NCBI GenBank assembly: GCA_910589095.1
Contig: CAJUSN010000026.1
Span: 1-20,595 of the forward strand
Length of the DNA: 20,595 nucleotides
Direction of reading: 5' to 3'
DNA from: an uncultured Muribaculaceae bacterium
Lineage (GTDB): Bacteria; Bacteroidota; Bacteroidia; Bacteroidales; Muribaculaceae
This document shows positions 6,873 to 14,067 of the stretch, in pieces. A program made the position numbers and the translations under genes. The notes below the pieces were generated by a model. It did no database searches. It saw nothing but the letters and a program-made list of their open reading frames with translations, and was not told the DNA's origin. Positions within the stretch are counted from its first letter, which is position 1. Each line of letters starts with the position of its first letter.

Positions 6873-9053
6873 TCAATACCCCATCTCGGATATGAATTTG
6901 ATGCGCATGAGCCGGATTTCATCCTCGGTGTATTCATCGCAAAGTTCCGAATAGGCTTCCTTGAGTGAGCCTGACTCGCTTTCGCGAAAATATTCGAACA
7001 AGTCATCCTGCTGGTCGTCATCAAGGATATCGTCCATGTAGTAGCTGATGTTTATTTTTGTGCCGGAGTTGAGTATCGCTTCTATCTCATCCATCAGCTC
7101 TGTCATGGACAAACCTTTGGACTGAGCAAGCTCGTCAAGAGGAATTTTGCGGTCAATGGAATGAATCAGTGATATTTTCAGCTTACTTTTGTTAGCTACA
7201 GTCCGTACCACAAAATCGGCCGGCCGTTCAATTCCGTTGGCTTCCACGTGCTTACGTATTACCTCCGCAAACTCTTTCCCGTAGCGTTTGGCTTTGCCGG
7301 CTCCGACACCGGGAATGTTGGAAAGCTCCTCGATGGTGATGGGATATGTGGTTGACATTGCCTCAAGCGAGGGATCTTGGAAAATGACGTAAGGGGGTAG
7401 GTTGTGGCGTCCGGCAACAGATTTGCGCAAGTCGCGCAGGATTGCAAAGAGTTCCGGGTCAGCGGCACATGATGCGCCGGATTTTACATTATCGTCGCTT
7501 TCAAAGTCATTGAATTCCACATCTTCCACAATGGTGAAATCCGTGGGGCGTTTGATGAATTCACGGGCCTTGTCAGTGAGGCGGAGCAATCCGAAGTTCT
7601 CAATATCGCGCTCTATGTATCCTCCAATAATGGCTTGACGGATCACGGCGTTCAGATGACGCGGGAGTGCTTCCTTGAAGCATCCGAAAAGTTCAAGTTC
7701 CTCGTGATGGTATGAGCGTATGTCGTTTGTGAGACGGCCGCGTAGCACGTCGATCACATACTCCGTCTTGAATTTCTCTTTCAGCGATGCTATGGTCTCA
7801 AGCACTGCCAGCAAATCTTCGCGGGCGTCAACACGTTTTTTGGGATTGAGACAGTTGTCGCAATTTCCGCAATTATCTGTGGAATATTCTTCTCCGAAAT
7901 AATGAAGCAGTGTGCGTCGGCGACACACGCTTGATTCAGCATAGGCTGCAGTTTCAGCCAGAAGCTGCCGGCCAATCTCTTGCTCTGAGAGTGGCTTGTT
8001 CTGGATGAATTTCTCCATTTTCTGCAGGTCCTTGGCCGAATAGAATGTTATGCACCTTCCTTCGCCTCCGTCACGTCCGGCGCGGCCGGTTTCCTGATAA
8101 TAGCCTTCAAGTGATTTGGGCATGTCATAATGGATAACAAAACGCACATCCGGCTTGTCGATACCCATGCCGAAAGCTATCGTGGCCACTATGACATCCA
8201 CTTGTTCATACAGGAATGCGTCCTGATTTGCCGATCGGGTAGCGCTGTCCATGCCGGCATGGTAGGGGAGGGCTTTGATTTGGTTCACAACAAGCATCTG
8301 TGCAAGCTCCTCTACCTTTTTTCGGCTCAAGCAGTAAATGATGCCCGATTTGCCTTCCATTCCTTTTATGAAACGGATGATTTCCTTGTCGGTTTCGGAT
8401 GTTTTAGGGCGTATCTCGTAATAGAGATTTTCGCGGTTGAACGACGATTTGAACACGTTGGCATCCAGCATCCCGAGATTTTTCTGAATATCATGTTGCA
8501 CCTTAGGTGTAGCCGTTGCGGTGAGTGCTATCACAGGACATTTGCCAATCTCGTTGATCAGAGGCCGAATGCGGCGATATTCCGGGCGGAAGTCATGACC
8601 CCATTCCGATATGCAGTGGGCTTCATCCACAGCATAGAACGAGATGGGCACACTTTTCAGGAATTCAACATACTCCTCTTTCGACAGCGATTCGGGAGCC
8701 ACGTACAGCAATTTTGTTTTTCCGGCGAGGATGTCGGATTTAACGTGGTCAATCGCCGTTTTGTTGAGCGATGAATTTAGAAAGTGAGCAATTCCGTCAT
8801 CCTCGCTGAAATTTCTCATCGCGTCAACTTGATTCTTCATCAACGCAATGAGGGGCGAAATCACAATTGCCGTCCCCTCCATAAGCAGCGACGGAAGCTG
8901 GTAGCAGAGCGATTTTCCGCCGCCGGTAGGCATCAGCACAAATGTGTCGTGTCCGTCGAGCAGGCTTTGCATTATAGCCTGTTGATGGCCTTTGAATGTG
9001 TCGAAGCCAAAGTAATGCTTTAGCGCTGAGGTGAGTGAAGAGGGGCTGAACAT
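6873..9053 (-). CDS. recQ: ATP-dependent DNA helicase RecQ
   Basis: Superfamily 2 DNA helicase (3'-5') of 726 residues that unwinds recombination and stalled-fork intermediates. Seen in order: Walker A PTGGGKS (42-48), DEAH box (143-146) in VDEAHCISEWGHDFRPEY, motif V/VI region with FGMGIDKPDVRFVIHYD and QETGRAGRDG (294-329), a zinc site from Cys377, Cys395, Cys398 and Cys401, an RQC winged-helix region about 405-500, and an HRDC domain about 530-605 with the helix-hairpin segment IPGVGAGKAKRYG. About 110 acidic-rich residues follow the HRDC domain; E. coli RecQ (about 610 residues) lacks such a tail, while lengths near 725 are, from memory, normal in Bacteroidota. The gene follows clpX by 92 bases with no clear promoter in the gap, so read-through from clpX is likely. 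Confidence 0.95.
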   Translation of the reverse strand: MFSPSSLTSALKHYFGFDTFKGHQQAIMQSLLDGHDTFVLMPTGGGKSLCYQLPSLLMEGTAIVISPLIALMKNQVDAMRNFSEDDGIAHFLNSSLNKTAIDHVKSDILAGKTKLLYVAPESLSKEEYVEFLKSVPISFYAVDEAHCISEWGHDFRPEYRRIRPLINEIGKCPVIALTATATPKVQHDIQKNLGMLDANVFKSSFNRENLYYEIRPKTSETDKEIIRFIKGMEGKSGIIYCLSRKKVEELAQMLVVNQIKALPYHAGMDSATRSANQDAFLYEQVDVIVATIAFGMGIDKPDVRFVIHYDMPKSLEGYYQETGRAGRDGGEGRCITFYSAKDLQKMEKFIQNKPLSEQEIGRQLLAETAAYAESSVCRRRTLLHYFGEEYSTDNCGNCDNCLNPKKRVDAREDLLAVLETIASLKEKFKTEYVIDVLRGRLTNDIRSYHHEELELFGCFKEALPRHLNAVIRQAIIGGYIERDIENFGLLRLTDKAREFIKRPTDFTIVEDVEFNDFESDDNVKSGASCAADPELFAILRDLRKSVAGRHNLPPYVIFQDPSLEAMSTTYPITIEELSNIPGVGAGKAKRYGKEFAEVIRKHVEANGIERPADFVVRTVANKSKLKISLIHSIDRKIPLDELAQSKGLSMTELMDEIEAILNSGTKINISYYMDDILDDDQQDDLFEYFRESESGSLKEAYSELCDEYTEDEIRLMRIKFISEMGY

Positions 9054-9145
9054 GGCAAGATTAGTGGTTGAAAGGTGAAGAGGCTTTAAACTGAGAGCGA
9101 TGAGAAATACTTGAGGGTGTGAAAGGGTTCGTGTACGGGGATATA

Positions 9146-10420
9146 TCAGTTGTTGTTGACTTCAAAATTGGCTTCTTCGAGTTTCTTGAGAGCGTACTCG
9201 GCTGTAACCTCGAATTTTTTTGTTTCTGAAGAGGGAATCTCAAACATGGCATCCATCATCACGGTCTCTACAATAGAGCGGAGGCCGCGGGCGCCAAGTT
9301 TGTATTCAATGGCCTTGTCAACAATGAGGTCCAAAGCTTCAGGACTGAACGTGAGCTCAACACCGTCCATGTCAAAGAGTTTGACATATTGGCGCACTAT
9401 GGCGTTCTTTGGTTCGGTGAGCACTCTGCGAAGCGCATCGCGGTCAAGCGGCTCAAGATGGGTGAGAACCGGCAATCGGCCAATGATTTCCGGTATGAGA
9501 CCGAATGACTTGAGATCCTGCGGTGCGACATACTGCAGGAAATTGTCGCGGTCCACTCCCTTACGCGCCTTGTTGCTGTAGCCAACCACGTGCGAGTTGA
9601 GTCGCTGGGCTATCTTGCGCTCTATCCCGTCAAACGCTCCGCCGCAGATGAAGAGGATGTTCTTTGTGTCAACGGGGATCATGCGTTGTTCGGGGTGTTT
9701 GCGTCCGCCTTGCGGGGGTACATTGACAATGGAGCCTTCCAGTAGCTTGAGCAATCCTTGCTGAACGCCTTCGCCGCTCACATCGCGTGTAATGGAGGGA
9801 TTGTCGCCTTTGCGGGCAATCTTGTCAATCTCATCAATGAACACAATGCCACGTTCGGCCTTTTGGACATCGTAATCGGCGGCCTGAAGCAAACGAGTGA
9901 GTAAACTCTCTATATCTTCGCCAACATATCCGGCCTCGGTGAGCACTGTGGCATCCACAATGGTAAACGGCACGTCAAGAAGACGGGCTATTGTTTTGGC
10001 CAATAAAGTTTTGCCAGTACCAGTAGGGCCTACCATCACTATGTTGCTCTTCTCGATGTCCACTTCATCGTCCTTTTTCTGGGCAAGACGTTTGTAGTGG
10101 TTGTACACTGCTACTGAGAGGTAGCGCTTGGCTGATTCCTGACCTATAACATAGGAGTTGAGGAACTCGAAGATCTCTTTCGGTTTGGGAACTTTGTCAA
10201 GAGACTGCTTGGAGGCATCGGAGGATTCGTTTGAAACCATTCCGTTTGATTCCTTGAAGCCTTTGAGAGCTTCCTCAATGGCCTTCACGCAGTTTTCGCA
10301 GATATATGAAGAGCCGTCGGCCGATGGTACGAAAACCAGATCGCCGGTGGCCGGGGTGCCGCAGAACGAGCAGCGTATCATTGACGAGTCGTCGTTGTTG
10401 CTGTTTTTTTTCTTTGCCAT
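9146..10420 (-). CDS. clpX: ATP-dependent Clp protease ATP-binding subunit ClpX
   Basis: AAA+ unfoldase of 424 residues that recognises tagged substrates and feeds them into ClpP. Seen: N-terminal C4 zinc-binding domain with Cys17, Cys20, Cys41 and Cys44; Walker A GPTGTGKT (131-138); pore-1 loop GYVG (164-167); Walker B in GIVFIDEID (191-199); the RKH pore loop (240-242); and sensor II GARGLRS (376-382). The ClpP-docking loop, IGF in E. coli, appears here as VGY (279-281), a conservative change. The gene follows clpP after 88 bases that contain a terminator-like hairpin, so ClpX may be made at a lower level than ClpP or from a promoter I cannot see. The ATG at 10418-10420 fits the family start. 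Confidence 0.96.
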   Translation of the reverse strand: MAKKKNSNNDDSSMIRCSFCGTPATGDLVFVPSADGSSYICENCVKAIEEALKGFKESNGMVSNESSDASKQSLDKVPKPKEIFEFLNSYVIGQESAKRYLSVAVYNHYKRLAQKKDDEVDIEKSNIVMVGPTGTGKTLLAKTIARLLDVPFTIVDATVLTEAGYVGEDIESLLTRLLQAADYDVQKAERGIVFIDEIDKIARKGDNPSITRDVSGEGVQQGLLKLLEGSIVNVPPQGGRKHPEQRMIPVDTKNILFICGGAFDGIERKIAQRLNSHVVGYSNKARKGVDRDNFLQYVAPQDLKSFGLIPEIIGRLPVLTHLEPLDRDALRRVLTEPKNAIVRQYVKLFDMDGVELTFSPEALDLIVDKAIEYKLGARGLRSIVETVMMDAMFEIPSSETKKFEVTAEYALKKLEEANFEVNNN

Positions 10421-10446
10421 GTGGCTCGGGTAAAGGGGAAAACTAA

Positions 10447-10500
10447 ATGAAACTCATTTCAGGCTGTTTCCCACAGGGACGAGGCCGAAATGAGTTTCAT
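10447..10500 (-). terminator. Long hairpin with T-rich tail between clpP and clpX
   Basis: ATGAAACTCATTTC (10447-10460) and GAAATGAGTTTCAT (10487-10500) are perfect 14-bp inverted repeats around a 26-base loop. The loop has its own small stem, TCCC-ACA-GGGA. On the minus strand the stem comes after the clpP stop and is followed by TTAGTTTT, which fits an intrinsic terminator. The tail is interrupted and the stem is AT-rich, so partial termination or an RNA-processing element is as likely as full termination. Confidence 0.65.
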
Positions 10501-10508
10501 GATTCATA

Positions 10509-11183
10509 TCAATGTTTTGCTTTGATGAGTACGTCGTCGATCATTCCGTAAGCCTTGGCTTCTTCGGCTGTCATCCAGTAATCACGGTCGCTGTCGCGTT
10601 CCACCTTGTCGAATGGCTGGCCTGAATGGTCGGAGATGATAGTGTAGAGTTCTTTCTTCAGCTTTTGGATTTCGCGGGCTGTGATTTCAATGTCGCTTGC
10701 CTGGCCCTGGGCACCTCCCATAGGCTGGTGAATCATAACGCGAGAGTGTTTCAGCGCGAAACGTTTGCCTTTGGCTCCTGACACTAATAGCACCGCTGCC
10801 ATTGAGGCTGCCATACCGGTACAGATGGTAGCAACATCGCTTGAAATGTACTGCATGGTGTCGTATATACCTAAACCTGCATAGACCGATCCGCCGGGTG
10901 AGTTGATGTAGATGCTCACATCCTTACCGGGATCGGTAGAATCCAGATAAAGGAGCTGTGCCTGGATCACATTGGCGGTATAATCGTTCACGTCGGTGCC
11001 GAGAAATATTACGCGGTCCATCATGAGGCGTGAAAACACATCCATCTGAGCCACATTGAGCTGTCGTTCCTCAATGATGGTGGGGTTTATGTAGCTTGAA
11101 GTGATGCCGGCGGCATACTGGTCGAGCGCAAGGCCGTTCATACCGAGATGCTTTACGGCATAGTTTCTAAAGTCGTTGTTCAT
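10509..11183 (-). CDS. clpP: ATP-dependent Clp protease proteolytic subunit ClpP
   Basis: Serine peptidase (family S14) of 224 residues that forms the two-ring proteolytic chamber served by ClpX. The catalytic triad is visible: Ser127 in GMAASMAAV, His152 in VMIHQPMGG and Asp201 in DSDRDYWM; the His-Asp spacing of 49 residues equals that of E. coli. The segment INSPGGSV (94-100) is the conserved substrate-binding strand. About 30 N-terminal residues precede the core and may be trimmed as a propeptide. The gene has its own promoter just upstream. Trigger factor (tig), often found before clpP in Bacteroidota and other bacteria, is not adjacent: the upstream gene is a GH92 glycosidase with a different role. 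Confidence 0.97.
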   Translation of the reverse strand: MNNDFRNYAVKHLGMNGLALDQYAAGITSSYINPTIIEERQLNVAQMDVFSRLMMDRVIFLGTDVNDYTANVIQAQLLYLDSTDPGKDVSIYINSPGGSVYAGLGIYDTMQYISSDVATICTGMAASMAAVLLVSGAKGKRFALKHSRVMIHQPMGGAQGQASDIEITAREIQKLKKELYTIISDHSGQPFDKVERDSDRDYWMTAEEAKAYGMIDDVLIKAKH

Positions 11184-11208
11184 GAGTGTTATGTTGCTTT
11201 TGTTTATT

Positions 11209-11239
11209 CAAAGTTAGTAAAAAAATCCGAAACGGCAAA
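11209..11239 (-). promoter_or_regulatory. Promoter of clpP
   Basis: On the minus strand, TTTG (11236-11239) is separated by 19 bases from TAACTTTG (11209-11216), a full Bacteroidota-type promoter. The clpP ATG lies 25 bases after the -7 box, so the 5' leader should be about 20 bases. It separates the clpP transcript from the GH92 gene upstream. Confidence 0.75.
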
Positions 11240-11263
11240 ATTCATTACACCTATGGCAGTTTG

Positions 11264-11281
11264 GCAAATGGAATCATTTGC
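11264..11281 (-). terminator. Short hairpin spanning the GH92 stop codon
   Basis: GCAAATG (11264-11270) and CATTTGC (11275-11281) are perfect 7-bp inverted repeats with a GAAT loop. The GH92 stop codon (11274-11276) lies inside the structure. There is no T-tract after it on the minus strand, so it is a weak terminator candidate. It may instead protect the mRNA 3' end or limit read-through into the clpP promoter region. Confidence 0.35.
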
Positions 11282-13517
11282 TTGCCTTCGGATCGTACCA
11301 ACAGATGCCTGTCTGGTCCGTCATGTCGAATTCAACAGTGGCGCCTGACATTATCTGCTCATGAGTGATGAAGCTTTCCGAGTAAGGTTGGCCGTTAACT
11401 TTAACACCTTTTATATATATATTGTCGCGGCTCACATTGGGCGCTTTGACTGTGAAGGTGTTTCCGTTGGACAAATGCATTTTAACCTCCTTGAAGAGGG
11501 GAGTGCCTATTTCGTAACGTCCGCTCACCGGATCGACAGGATAAAATCCCATTGCGCTCATCACGTACCAGGCCGACATCTGACCCAGATCCTCGTTGCC
11601 ACACAGCCCGGCTGGAGCGTTGAAATACAGCTCGTGCATTACCTTGGCAGCATATTCAGCTGTTTTCCATGGTTGTCCTATTTGGTTAAACAGGTAGATC
11701 ACATGGTGAGATGGTTCATTGCCGTGGGCATACTGGCCGATCATGCCGGTGGAGAAGATGGGGAGCGATGCTTTGTCGGCGGGCACGTACGTGAACATAG
11801 AGTCGAGTTTCTGGGTGAATCGGTCCTTGCCCATCAGGTCAATGACTCCGGGAATGTCGTGTTGTACAGACCAAAGGTACTGCCATCCGTTGCTTTCGCT
11901 TATGTGGGGGGTGTATTCATCGGGGGAGAATGACGGCTGCCATCCGCCCTTGGAGTCGCGGGGAACCATGAAGCCGTTGGCTGTGTTGAAGAGGTTCTTG
12001 TAATTTTTAGAGCGTGCATAGAATTCCTCGGCAATATCTTTCTTGCCCATCTTTTCGGCCATGCGTGCAATGCAGTAGTCATCGTAGGCATATTCGAGTG
12101 TGCGTGAGAGTGACCAGTTCTCTGAATTATAGCTGTCAACAACATCATAGGGCACATAGCCGAGCTGTTTGTACAGGCCGATTCCGCGATATGCATCTAT
12201 GTTGGCGGTGGCCACGCATGCCTCAAGTGCTTTTTCAGCGTCGAAATCGCCTATCCCTTTCAAGTATGCATCAACAATTACCGGTACGGCGTGGTAACCG
12301 AGCATCATGTCTGTTTCTACGCCTTGGAAGTTCCACACGGGTAGCCGTCCGTTTTGTTCGTAGAATGCCAGGAAGGACTTGACCATGTCGTTTGTGCGTT
12401 CCGGTTCGGTATAAGTAAAGAGGGGATGGGCGGCTCGGAATGTGTCCCAAAGAGAGAATGTGGAATAGTTGGTCCATCCGTTTGCCTTGTGATTCTTTCC
12501 GTCAGGACCGCGGTAGCCTCCATCGACATCGCCAAATATGGTTGGGGCTATCATGGTGTGGTAGAGTGCTGTGTAGAAGTTCACCACATCGTTGATGCTG
12601 TCGCCGGTCACCTCTATTTTCCCAAGCTGCGAGTTCCAGTTGTCGCGGGTGGCCGCGCGGTACTTGTCAAAGTCATCTGTGGGCGCTTCTGTGTTGAGGT
12701 TCAGAGCGGCCCCTTCGAGGCTGACGCCCGAGATGGCTGTGGTCACTGTGATCTGCTCGTCTTTCTCGGTGTCGTAATTGAATTGCGCAACCGTACCGAT
12801 ACCACCGGTGGGGAGTTTGCTGTCGGCATCAAGAATTGCCGAAGTGTCAATCTTTACGCTCTGCCAAGGTTTCGAGAAGCGAGAGCGGAAGTAGACCCGC
12901 TGGTCGCGTGCCCACCCGTTCGACATTCGGTAGCCTTGTATCGTTACCGAGTCAACGATTTCAATCCGGGTGTCGACGGTTGCGTCCCAGTTCATGGCTT
13001 TTGCAAGATTCAGGAGTATGGCTGCTTTACCTCCGGGGAAGGTGTAGCGTTGAATACCGGTGCGCTCGGTGGCTGTGAGTTCCACATCGATTCCATAGTC
13101 CTCAAGTGTAACCTTATAATATCCTGCTTCAGCTTCTTCGCTGTCGTGTGAAAACTTGGAGTGGATGCCAAGTGGCGCCTCGGCCTCCTTATAGGGTAGG
13201 GTAACCGGGAGAAATGAAATGTCGTATAGGTCGCCGGCGCCTGTTCCGCAGAGGTGGGTGTGGCTGAAACCGGCTATGGTGCTGTCGGGGTAAAAATAGC
13301 CCGAAATGCGGTCCCATCCGGGGAGCCCATTGTCGGGGCTGAGCTGCACCATCCCGAAGGGGGCTTGAGCGCCCGGATATGTGTTGCCGGTGAAATCGGT
13401 GCCGATGAAGGGGTTTACCTTCGATGCGTAGTCGTCTGTCGTGGTTTTGTTCCCGGTGGAGCATGCTGCGGTTATGGTCAGCATGGCAGCAGGGAGAAGT
13501 ATGCCTGTAAGTTTCAT
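11274..13517 (-). CDS. GH92 alpha-mannosidase lipoprotein
   Basis: Glycoside hydrolase family 92 exo-alpha-mannosidase of 747 residues, a calcium-dependent inverting family that trims terminal mannose from N-glycans, yeast mannan or similar glycans. Seen: a lipoprotein signal peptide with lipobox TAAC (Cys19); the N-terminal family segment VNPFIGTDFTGNTYPGAQAP and FSHTHLCGTGAGD; TLEYAYDDYCIARMAE in the catalytic (alpha/alpha)6 barrel; GNEPSHH (599-605); and GNEDLGQMSAWY (640-651). The last two are family signatures lining the active site. Residues after Cys19 (STGNK) are not acidic, so a periplasm-facing location is more likely than surface display. The gene is divergent from the phosphoesterase lipoprotein across a long regulatory region and has its own promoter. 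The linkage preference (alpha-1,2, 1,3, 1,4 or 1,6) cannot be read from the sequence. Confidence 0.95.
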   Translation of the reverse strand: MKLTGILLPAAMLTITAACSTGNKTTTDDYASKVNPFIGTDFTGNTYPGAQAPFGMVQLSPDNGLPGWDRISGYFYPDSTIAGFSHTHLCGTGAGDLYDISFLPVTLPYKEAEAPLGIHSKFSHDSEEAEAGYYKVTLEDYGIDVELTATERTGIQRYTFPGGKAAILLNLAKAMNWDATVDTRIEIVDSVTIQGYRMSNGWARDQRVYFRSRFSKPWQSVKIDTSAILDADSKLPTGGIGTVAQFNYDTEKDEQITVTTAISGVSLEGAALNLNTEAPTDDFDKYRAATRDNWNSQLGKIEVTGDSINDVVNFYTALYHTMIAPTIFGDVDGGYRGPDGKNHKANGWTNYSTFSLWDTFRAAHPLFTYTEPERTNDMVKSFLAFYEQNGRLPVWNFQGVETDMMLGYHAVPVIVDAYLKGIGDFDAEKALEACVATANIDAYRGIGLYKQLGYVPYDVVDSYNSENWSLSRTLEYAYDDYCIARMAEKMGKKDIAEEFYARSKNYKNLFNTANGFMVPRDSKGGWQPSFSPDEYTPHISESNGWQYLWSVQHDIPGVIDLMGKDRFTQKLDSMFTYVPADKASLPIFSTGMIGQYAHGNEPSHHVIYLFNQIGQPWKTAEYAAKVMHELYFNAPAGLCGNEDLGQMSAWYVMSAMGFYPVDPVSGRYEIGTPLFKEVKMHLSNGNTFTVKAPNVSRDNIYIKGVKVNGQPYSESFITHEQIMSGATVEFDMTDQTGICWYDPKASK

Positions 13518-13576
13518 GAAATTTGATATAGGTCAAGAATTCGGTTGTAATCTGTTGAGTGGCTTTCACATCTTTA

Positions 13577-13608
13577 CAAAGTTAGCGATTTATTTCTTGC
13601 AATGCAAT
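13577..13608 (-). promoter_or_regulatory. Promoter of the GH92 gene
   Basis: On the minus strand, ATTG (13605-13608) precedes TAACTTTG (13577-13584) by 20 bases. The -7 box is perfect and the -33 box keeps TTG. The GH92 ATG is at 13515-13517, giving a leader of about 55 bases. Confidence 0.65.
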
Positions 13609-13616
13609 ACAGCAGG

Positions 13617-13630
13617 TTGACTTACGTCAA
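13617..13630. promoter_or_regulatory. Palindrome directly behind the GH92 promoter
   Basis: TTGACTTACGTCAA is an inverted repeat of TTGAC and GTCAA around TTAC. It lies 8 bases upstream of the GH92 -33 box, a position typical of an activator site. No regulator gene is in the window, so the binding protein is unknown. Confidence 0.4.
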
Positions 13631-13724
13631 TTTTAACATAAAATTAGCAAACGGTTTTGGAAATGTTTCGGAGTGTGATTTGTAATTATCATATAATCAA
13701 CCTGAAAGCGGGTTTTGAGCCTCG

Positions 13725-13741
13725 TTAACAATTGATGTTAA
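13725..13741. promoter_or_regulatory. Inverted repeat TTAACA-N5-TGTTAA
   Basis: Perfect 6-bp arms at 13725-13730 and 13736-13741 around ATTGA. The site lies between the two divergent promoters, just before the AACGAAA cluster. It has the size of a dimeric repressor or activator site, but AT-rich DNA can give this by chance. Confidence 0.3.
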
Positions 13742-13748
13742 ATTGCAA

Positions 13749-13809
13749 AACGAAACCTTAAAATTTCGTTAGCGAAATTGATTTCGTTAAAATTCTATTG
13801 AAAACGAAA
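13749..13809. repeat. Four copies of AACGAAA / TTTCGTT
   Basis: The heptamer AACGAAA occurs at 13749-13755 and 13803-13809, and its reverse complement TTTCGTT at 13764-13770 and 13782-13788. The copies form two inverted pairs, with a further CGAAAT at 13773-13778. The cluster ends 27 bases before the -33 box of the phosphoesterase promoter. Four exact heptamers within 61 bases look like an array of regulator sites. Confidence 0.5.
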
Positions 13810-13836
13810 GATTTTTTTGTTTTTATAAAGGAAAAA

Positions 13837-13869
13837 TTTGGTTTCTTTCAAATAAAGTAGCTATCTTTG
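13837..13869 (+). promoter_or_regulatory. Promoter of the phosphoesterase gene
   Basis: TTTG (13837-13840), 21 bases, then TATCTTTG (13862-13869): a full Bacteroidota-type promoter. The predicted start of transcription near 13875 leaves an unusually long leader of about 190 bases before the ATG at 14068. That leader contains CGGCAAATA twice (14015-14023 and 14039-14047). Confidence 0.7.
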
Positions 13870-14067
13870 CCGATGACAATTTGATAGAAAAGATGAGTTT
13901 GACCACCGTTTTTCGGGAGTTTTTGATTCTTTTTTAAGAGTTATTTGATTTTTTATTAAAATTGAATTTTGTTAACCTAAAAAATGTTTGTCAACTTTTC
14001 GCGTTACCAATCTCCGGCAAATAGTCGGTTTCAAAATACGGCAAATATCATAATTCTAATAGATTAA

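Larger units (their letters stand above)
13518..14067. other. 550-base divergent regulatory region
   Basis: No protein gene is supported here. The region is clearly more AT-rich than the genes on either side. It holds a promoter for GH92 (minus, 13577-13608), an inverted repeat just behind it, an inverted-repeat and AACGAAA cluster (13725-13809), a promoter for the phosphoesterase (plus, 13837-13869), and a leader of about 190 bases before the ATG at 14068. The size and motif density suggest control by one or more DNA-binding regulators encoded elsewhere. Confidence 0.7.

Noticed and set aside
6841..6876. TTG start for FtsE overlapping the recQ stop
   Set aside because: It adds 12 residues unlike the family N-terminus; ATG 6838-6840 gives the normal length.
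8130..8774. Plus-strand open frame (214 codons) opposite recQ
   Set aside because: It lies inside the conserved helicase core of recQ and has no recognisable motif or signal of its own.
12354..13151. Long plus-strand open frame (265 codons) opposite the GH92 gene
   Set aside because: It is an antisense shadow of a well-supported GH92 gene; its translation is Val/Arg/Cys-rich with no domain.
13906..13916. CCG-TTTTT-CGG as a terminator in the phosphoesterase leader
   Set aside because: A three-base-pair stem is too short to be meaningful.
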